The position numbers were made by a program, and so were the translations under genes. This document shows positions 59,059 through 64,000 of a DNA stretch of 64,000 nucleotides, in pieces. Below the pieces are notes generated by a model that ran no database searches, had not been told where the DNA came from, and saw only the letters and a list, made by a program, of their open reading frames with translations. The DNA lies in NCBI RefSeq assembly GCF_045762675.1, contig NZ_JBJDLK010000004.1, positions 248,001 through 312,000 on the forward strand, read 5' to 3'. This DNA is from Elizabethkingia meningoseptica_A (GTDB lineage: Bacteria > Bacteroidota > Bacteroidia > Flavobacteriales > Weeksellaceae). Each line of letters starts with the position of its first letter. Within the stretch, counting starts at the first letter, position 1.

Positions 59059-60618
59059 ATGAAAAAAATATTTTTAATAGCAGGAGCAGTCTTTTCAATA
59101 TATTCATGTAGTCGTCTGGATGATAATATTTCACCCAATGCCGTTCCTGATGGAAATGTTCCAGCAAGACAAAAATTAGCAGCAGCTGAAACGTCAACTT
59201 TTGATGCTCAGACTGGTGATCTGATTGAGCTTTCAAATTTCTGGATGAATACAACAGCAGGAAATAATTATCAATGGGCAAATGTTTATCCTAACGAAAG
59301 CTCGTTAAATTTGAACAGTGCTTTCAGAAATCAACTATGGAATAATACTTATCTTTCAGTAGCTAACCTTCAGGCAATTATTGATGGGTCTTCTGCAAAA
59401 AGTTTGCCTTTACACGTGGCTATAGCAAAGATATTAAAGGCTAATTATTTGCATTATATTGTAGATTTTTATTCAGATGCACCTTATTTTGATGCGTTTA
59501 AGCAGCAATCAAATTTAGCTCCAAAATATGATAAAGGTGAAGCTATTTATATGGACCTTATTAAAGGAGTAAATGAAGCTATAGATGCTATAGATAATAC
59601 TCCGATAAATAATGATACACAGGTAAAAGCGAGTGAAGATGTTGTCTTTGGAGGTAGTTCACAAATAGCTAAATGGAGACAGTTTGCAAATTCTATCAAG
59701 CTAAGAATGTTGTTGAGAATGTCTAATGTTACTGATGGAGCAGTTAAATCATTTGTTACAAGTGAATTGGCGAAATTAAATAATGATAAAGTTCCTTTTG
59801 CAACAAGATTTGTTACTTACAATGTGACTATTAATCCTGGTTATAATGCAGGAAGTAATCAAGGGTTGAATCCTTTCTTTAGAAGATATGGAGCTGTAGA
59901 TGTATCAGGTACAGATAATGATACTTATACACAGATTCGGGTATCAGAACACTACGCTAAATTAATAAACGGAGATGCTTCAAAGCCTACTGCAGGAATT
60001 GTAGATCCGAGAGGAGTAAAACAATTTATAGCTATTGATGGCGAGTTGGTAGGGACACCTCAAGGTAATGGAAAGATTGCAGGGGCTTCTCAGGATGATT
60101 TTTCAGCTCTTGGCGGTAATCTGAATAAATCTGCATCCAATGCTCTTGGTGGACTTGATAACGGATATCTAATGTTAGCATCAGAAGGTAATTTTTTATT
60201 AGCCGAAGCTGCAATTGTATACCCTCAGTATTTCTCAAATGGTAAAACATATTTCGAGCAGGGAATCAGAGATTCATTTACTTTCTGGGGACTAACCAGT
60301 GCTCAGGCTGCTACTTATATAGCAGCAATTAATGGTAATACTCACTTAGGATGGGATGCAGCAGGTAACAAACTAGAACCTTTGCAATATCAAAGATTAT
60401 TTGCATTAGCAAATTATCGTCCTATGGAAACTTATCTTAATTATATTAAAACTGGATTTCCAGAAACTCCGTTGGCAAGTAATGCGCAGCAGCCTCGTAA
60501 GCCTTATAGATTAATTTATCCGGTTTCGGAATATACAGGGAATTCATCAAATGTCCCTAATATTAGTGCAGCAGATTGCTTTACTAAAAATCAGACAACT
60601 CCATTCTGGTTAAGATAA
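59059..60618 (+). CDS. SusD-like outer-membrane lipoprotein
   Basis: The 519-residue protein has a lipoprotein signal (IAGAVFSIYSCSRLDDN, Cys about 17) and the layout of the SusD-like_2 subfamily (nutrient-binding lipoproteins). Features are ANLQAIIDGSSAKSLPLHVA, YLHYIVDFYSDAPYFDAFKQ, QIAKWRQFANSIKLRMLLRM and LLAEAAIVYPQYFSNGKTYF near the C-terminus. It is the surface lid of the SusC channel encoded 11 bases upstream. It differs in sequence from the SusD at 5.6 kb, so the two systems use different ligands. Confidence 0.9.
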   Translation: MKKIFLIAGAVFSIYSCSRLDDNISPNAVPDGNVPARQKLAAAETSTFDAQTGDLIELSNFWMNTTAGNNYQWANVYPNESSLNLNSAFRNQLWNNTYLSVANLQAIIDGSSAKSLPLHVAIAKILKANYLHYIVDFYSDAPYFDAFKQQSNLAPKYDKGEAIYMDLIKGVNEAIDAIDNTPINNDTQVKASEDVVFGGSSQIAKWRQFANSIKLRMLLRMSNVTDGAVKSFVTSELAKLNNDKVPFATRFVTYNVTINPGYNAGSNQGLNPFFRRYGAVDVSGTDNDTYTQIRVSEHYAKLINGDASKPTAGIVDPRGVKQFIAIDGELVGTPQGNGKIAGASQDDFSALGGNLNKSASNALGGLDNGYLMLASEGNFLLAEAAIVYPQYFSNGKTYFEQGIRDSFTFWGLTSAQAATYIAAINGNTHLGWDAAGNKLEPLQYQRLFALANYRPMETYLNYIKTGFPETPLASNAQQPRKPYRLIYPVSEYTGNSSNVPNISAADCFTKNQTTPFWLR

Positions 60619-60640
60619 CAATATTAATAATATATAAAAA

Positions 60641-60668
60641 AATAACTTTCTCCACGGAGAAAGTTATT
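60641..60668. terminator. Terminator after the second susD
   Basis: The 13-base inverted repeat AATAACTTTCTCC / GGAGAAAGTTATT has only a 2-base formal loop (a larger one in practice). It has A-rich and T-rich flanks on both sides, between converging genes. Confidence 0.85.
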
Positions 60669-60690
60669 TTTTTATTAGTAGTATAAAATT

Positions 60691-61215
60691 TTATTTTTTA
60701 TCCTGAGGTAATTTATAATATTCTTGAGAGAGTTTATTGTTTTCTTCGGCATTTTGTTTAAGATAGCCGTTTAGTTTGTCGATTTCATGATTAATGCTTG
60801 CAAGTTTTTTTGATGATTCTGTATACTTGTTTGATGTTTTATCAGGTATTTGTGATAAATCTTTTTCTATAATCAGCTTTTTTGTTGTCAGCTTTTCCAT
60901 TTCTTTGTCTAATTGGATTTTATCTTGTTCATTAAGATAAATGAAATTTAAAACTTGTTCTTTTAATTTTTTTGGTTTGTCCCCAAGACTTTCTTTTACT
61001 TTTAGGTAATCATTATAATTAGATAACTCTGCATAATTTTTATCTCTATTACGGTTAATGTAGTTTTGGTTTCTCTGATTCTCTATTACTGTATTATTAG
61101 CTACAGGTGCAATTGGTCCCTGAATTGTGGTTGTCCAAGTTCCAGCTCCGGATACTTGCCCATATGCTCCAATAAAAGAAGCAAATATGAATAAGATTGT
61201 GATGTTGTGTTTCAT
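60691..61215 (-). CDS. Exported coiled-coil protein, 174 aa
   Basis: It has a signal peptide (ILFIFASFIGAYGQVSG). A Gly/Thr/Trp-rich start (GAGTWTTTIQGPIAPVAN) and a long helical region with Lys/Glu/Asn repeats from about residue 75 to the end (EKLTTKKLIIEKDLSQIPDK, NHEIDKLNGYLKQNAEENNK) follow, which should form a coiled coil. No known domain was recognised. It is encoded opposite the SusC/D genes and is preceded by a TAAATTTG box. Confidence 0.65.
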   Translation of the reverse strand: MKHNITILFIFASFIGAYGQVSGAGTWTTTIQGPIAPVANNTVIENQRNQNYINRNRDKNYAELSNYNDYLKVKESLGDKPKKLKEQVLNFIYLNEQDKIQLDKEMEKLTTKKLIIEKDLSQIPDKTSNKYTESSKKLASINHEIDKLNGYLKQNAEENNKLSQEYYKLPQDKK

Positions 61216-61237
61216 AATTTTTTATTTAATAATTACT

Positions 61238-61245
61238 CAAATTTA
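61238..61245 (-). promoter_or_regulatory. Predicted -7 box of the coiled-coil protein gene
   Basis: On the minus strand it reads TAAATTTG, an exact TAnnTTTG match, about 23 bases before the start codon. Confidence 0.45.
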
Positions 61246-61400
61246 TAATAAATATTGTTTAGAAATATTATTTTATTAATAAAGTATAATTTATGAGATT
61301 AGTGTATAAGTAGAGGTCTTTTATGTGATTGTTTGATTGTATTTTCTTAGATGAATTTGTTTTGATTGTAAAAAAAAGTTAATTTTTTGTTAATTTTTTG

Positions 61401-61432
61401 TTTTGTCATGTTAATAAACTTTCACATATTTG
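61401..61432 (+). promoter_or_regulatory. Predicted promoter of the third susC (shared cassette)
   Basis: TTTTG (61401-61405) and CATATTTG (61425-61432) are separated by 19 bases and lie 24 bases before the start codon. These features match those of the promoter at 56041-56072. Confidence 0.65.
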
Positions 61433-61455
61433 TAAAAGTTAAAATTTAATTTGAT

Positions 61456-64000
61456 ATGAAGAAACTAACTAACAGTGTTTTGGTAGTGGTTTTGTCTTCT
61501 TCTTTTGTATTTATTAATGCACAGAAGAAACAAGACTCTACCAAAACAAAGGATATTGAGGGGGTTGTAGTGACCGCGCTTGGTATTAAAAGAGAGAAGA
61601 AAGCACTTGGCTACTCTACACAAGAGGTAAAAGCAGAAGACTTAGCCAGAAACCCTGTTACGAATTTTACTGCAGGACTATCAGGGAAAGTGTCTGGTTT
61701 ACAGGTAAAAGGTGTAGGGAACTTTGCTGGTTCTGTAGATGTAGTATTGAGGGGGTACAGATCGATATTAGGACAGAACTCTCCATTATATGTAATAGAC
61801 GGTGTACCTATTATTAATGCAAATAATAATACAAGCGGACAGTTAAATGGTTCTCCCGGTTATGATTTCGGAAACACGGTCTCAGATATTAATCCTAATG
61901 ACATTGCAGACATAAATGTTCTGAAAGGAGCAGCCGCAACTGCACTTTATGGATCGAGAGCACAAAACGGTGCAATTATTATTACAACTAAAAAAGGTAA
62001 AAAAAGTAATAATATTGGTATAGAGTATAACTCTTCGATTGCAGTATCTGCAATTGATAAGTCTACATTTGTAACTTATCAGAAAGAATATGGCCAAGGA
62101 CAAGGTTATGTATATGGATTTGCTGGAGATAAGAGATTTGAGAATTACAATGGAGAGAGAATGGCTCCTACCCAGGTGGATGCATCTTATGGAGCGCAGT
62201 TTGATCCGAATTTATTAATATGGCAATACGGCGCATTTATTCCGGGATCTCGTACTTTTGGACAAAAAACACCGTGGGTTGCCGCGAAGCATGATCCTTC
62301 TTATTTCTTCCAGACCGGCGCTATGTATACCAATGATATATCTTTATCACAAGGTAATGATAAAGGAAGTTTCAGGCTTTCATATCAAAACCAGAATGGT
62401 ACAGATGTTTTACCTAATTCAAAGTTGAACAAGAATACATTGAATGGTAGTGCTACCTATAAATTCACAGATAAGTTAAATGCAACTTTCAATGCAACTT
62501 ATGTTTCACAACAGGTAACAGGGCGTAATAACACAGGGTATTCCGGAAACCTTATAAGTGGATTTAGACAATGGTGGCCAGTAAATGTGGATATTTATGA
62601 TCAGCGCGATTTCTATAATATGTCGCAGAGTAATTATTCATGGAATATTACAAATGGAAATGATATAACGCCACAATATTGGAATAACCCTTATTTCCAG
62701 AGATATCAAAACTTCTCTTATGATACCCGTGAAAGGTTTGCAGGTAACTTCAGCTTGAGTTATGATATAGATAAGCATATCAATTTATTAGCAAGAGTTG
62801 GTACAGATGGTTATACCACAAGAATGGAAGATAGAAAAGCTGTAGGATCTGTTGCTGCTGCAATGGGGTTTGGTAGAACTACTGCCACTCAGCCATCAGG
62901 ATTTGCAGTAATGAATATTAAGCAAAGAGAAACGAATTACGATTTCATTGCAACTTACAAAAATGATTTTGCGAATGAAATTAGTTTAACAGGATTATTA
63001 GGAACCAATTTAAATGTTCGTGATTTTTATAGCAATTCACAGTCAACCTCCGGGGGATTATTAATCCCGGGAGTTTATACAGTAGCAAATTCAGCTTCAG
63101 TACCAGCTGTACCTCAAACAATAGATATAACTAAAAGAATTATTGGGGTATTTGCACAAGCTTCATTAGGTTATAAAGGTACATACTATTTAGAAGGGAC
63201 AGTGAGGAGAGATCAGTCTTCGGCTCTTCCAACAGCTAATAGTGCTTACTGGTATTACTCAGGATCCGGAAGTTTAGTATTTTCTAACTGGAGCTTTTTA
63301 AAAGGAGGAATATTAAGCTTTGGTAAATTAAGAGCTTCTTATGCAGAAGTAGGTTCTGATACAGATGCAAACCAATTGTTGAATCAGTACTATGTAACAA
63401 CATCATTTAATAATTTACCAGTTTATTATTATACTACAGGAGCAAGTAATCCTAATCTGAGACCAGAAAGATCCAGACAAACAGAGCTTGGACTTAATAT
63501 GAAATTCCTGAAAAACAGAATAGGATTTGATGTTGCCTGGTTTAAGAACGATTCTTATGATCAGATTCTGGCGCTACCATATTCTAATGCTACCGGTATT
63601 TCTACACAGGTTAAAAATGTTGGTAATTTAAGGACTAAAGGCTGGGAGATTTCATTAGATGTGACACCAATTAAAACTGAGAATTTCAGATGGGATATTA
63701 ACGCCAACTGGTCTAACCCATATACTAATGTGACATCTCTGGCTGATGGAGTTGAGAACATTACAATGGGTAATTATCAGGGAGGTGTGACCATTAATGC
63801 CAGTTTACAGGATCCGTACGGAACTATTAAAGGAAAAGATTTTGTTTATACAAACGGACAAAGAACTGTAGGTTCAAATGGTAAATATATACTTACGTCT
63901 ACAACCAATAATGTAATTGGAAATATCCAGGCAAAATGGTTTGGAGGTATAACCAATACATTCACGTATAAATCATTCTCTGTTGGATTCCAGATAGATG
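61456..64000 (+). CDS. SusC/RagA family TonB-linked outer-membrane protein, 3' end beyond window
   Basis: The open frame of 848 codons has no stop before the window edge. It has a signal peptide (NSVLVVVLSSSFVFINAQK), a TonB-box-like stretch (IEGVVVTALGIKREKKALG) and a plug with LSGKVSGLQVKGVGNFAGSV, PLYVIDGVPIINANNNTSG and GSRAQNGAIIITTKKGKK. Barrel strands follow up to residue 848. It lacks the carboxypeptidase-like and STN domains, as does the susC at 56 kb. The DNA over its promoter, leader and first 30 codons is nearly that of the earlier gene, but the plug and barrel are different. A susD partner should lie just outside the window. Confidence 0.93.
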   Translation, partial: MKKLTNSVLVVVLSSSFVFINAQKKQDSTKTKDIEGVVVTALGIKREKKALGYSTQEVKAEDLARNPVTNFTAGLSGKVSGLQVKGVGNFAGSVDVVLRGYRSILGQNSPLYVIDGVPIINANNNTSGQLNGSPGYDFGNTVSDINPNDIADINVLKGAAATALYGSRAQNGAIIITTKKGKKSNNIGIEYNSSIAVSAIDKSTFVTYQKEYGQGQGYVYGFAGDKRFENYNGERMAPTQVDASYGAQFDPNLLIWQYGAFIPGSRTFGQKTPWVAAKHDPSYFFQTGAMYTNDISLSQGNDKGSFRLSYQNQNGTDVLPNSKLNKNTLNGSATYKFTDKLNATFNATYVSQQVTGRNNTGYSGNLISGFRQWWPVNVDIYDQRDFYNMSQSNYSWNITNGNDITPQYWNNPYFQRYQNFSYDTRERFAGNFSLSYDIDKHINLLARVGTDGYTTRMEDRKAVGSVAAAMGFGRTTATQPSGFAVMNIKQRETNYDFIATYKNDFANEISLTGLLGTNLNVRDFYSNSQSTSGGLLIPGVYTVANSASVPAVPQTIDITKRIIGVFAQASLGYKGTYYLEGTVRRDQSSALPTANSAYWYYSGSGSLVFSNWSFLKGGILSFGKLRASYAEVGSDTDANQLLNQYYVTTSFNNLPVYYYTTGASNPNLRPERSRQTELGLNMKFLKNRIGFDVAWFKNDSYDQILALPYSNATGISTQVKNVGNLRTKGWEISLDVTPIKTENFRWDINANWSNPYTNVTSLADGVENITMGNYQGGVTINASLQDPYGTIKGKDFVYTNGQRTVGSNGKYILTSTTNNVIGNIQAKWFGGITNTFTYKSFSVGFQID

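Overview
The window looks like a stretch of chromosome from a flavobacterium of the Chryseobacterium/Elizabethkingia group (Weeksellaceae); the genus is inference. The evidence is low GC, three SusC-type and two SusD-type outer-membrane proteins, a GLPGLI-motif protein, a sigma factor/FecR pair, many signal peptides ending in ..FAQ/..YSQ, and upstream boxes matching the Bacteroidota -7 consensus TAnnTTTG. Most genes from 0.1 to 51 kb lie on the minus strand.

Layout. 0-3.6 kb: the end of a VF530-type gene, an unknown protein, the M3 peptidase dcp and a membrane-anchored SRPBCC protein. 3.7-12 kb: an uptake locus with two secreted glycerophosphodiester phosphodiesterases, SusD, SusC with an STN domain, FecR anti-sigma and an ECF sigma factor. 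12-20 kb: a nitroreductase, a repeat-filled gap, and a heavy-metal efflux operon (small exported protein, czcA, czcC, czcB). 20-24.4 kb: small envelope proteins and ribB with an upstream FMN riboswitch. 24.4-25.2 kb: a tandem intergenic repeat. 25.2-28.9 kb: small stress or housekeeping enzymes (S33 hydrolase, DinB, two YdeI/OmdA-like proteins, a Pro1 tautomerase, Nudix). 28.9-38.4 kb: a run of poorly known lipoproteins and small proteins, a GLPGLI protein, an XRE regulator and a stand-alone TIR protein, with two REP-like palindromes. 38.6-40.7 kb: groES-groEL. 40.7-41.6 kb: a second tandem intergenic repeat. 41.7-49.6 kb: M1 peptidase, HupE-like protein, DUF6702-like protein, AcpH, an epimerase/SDR pair, a VanW/methyltransferase pair and an AraC remnant. 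49.8-55.6 kb: radA, pyrG-yidC, a tiny GG-leader peptide gene and rnhB. 56-64 kb: a SusC/SusD pair, a coiled-coil secreted protein, and a third SusC that runs off the window.

How the parts work together. The 3.7-12 kb locus reads as a regulated import unit: SusC/D would bring in a ligand, the STN domain would signal through FecR to the sigma factor, and the two phosphodiesterases would cleave glycerophosphodiesters. The czc genes encode a complete three-part efflux pump. pyrG and yidC form a two-gene operon with a strong predicted promoter. The last two susC genes share nearly the same promoter, leader and signal-peptide DNA, which suggests a duplicated expression cassette.

The most unusual items are an orphan GG-leader Cys/Pro-rich peptide next to yidC, a TIR protein with a CxxC/Ser-Tyr-rich N-terminus, a dispersed intergenic repeat family whose hairpin has an almost invariant stem and a variable three-base loop, and the sigma/FecR/SusCD/phosphodiesterase locus. 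No tRNA, rRNA, CRISPR array, prophage or complete insertion sequence was recognised.
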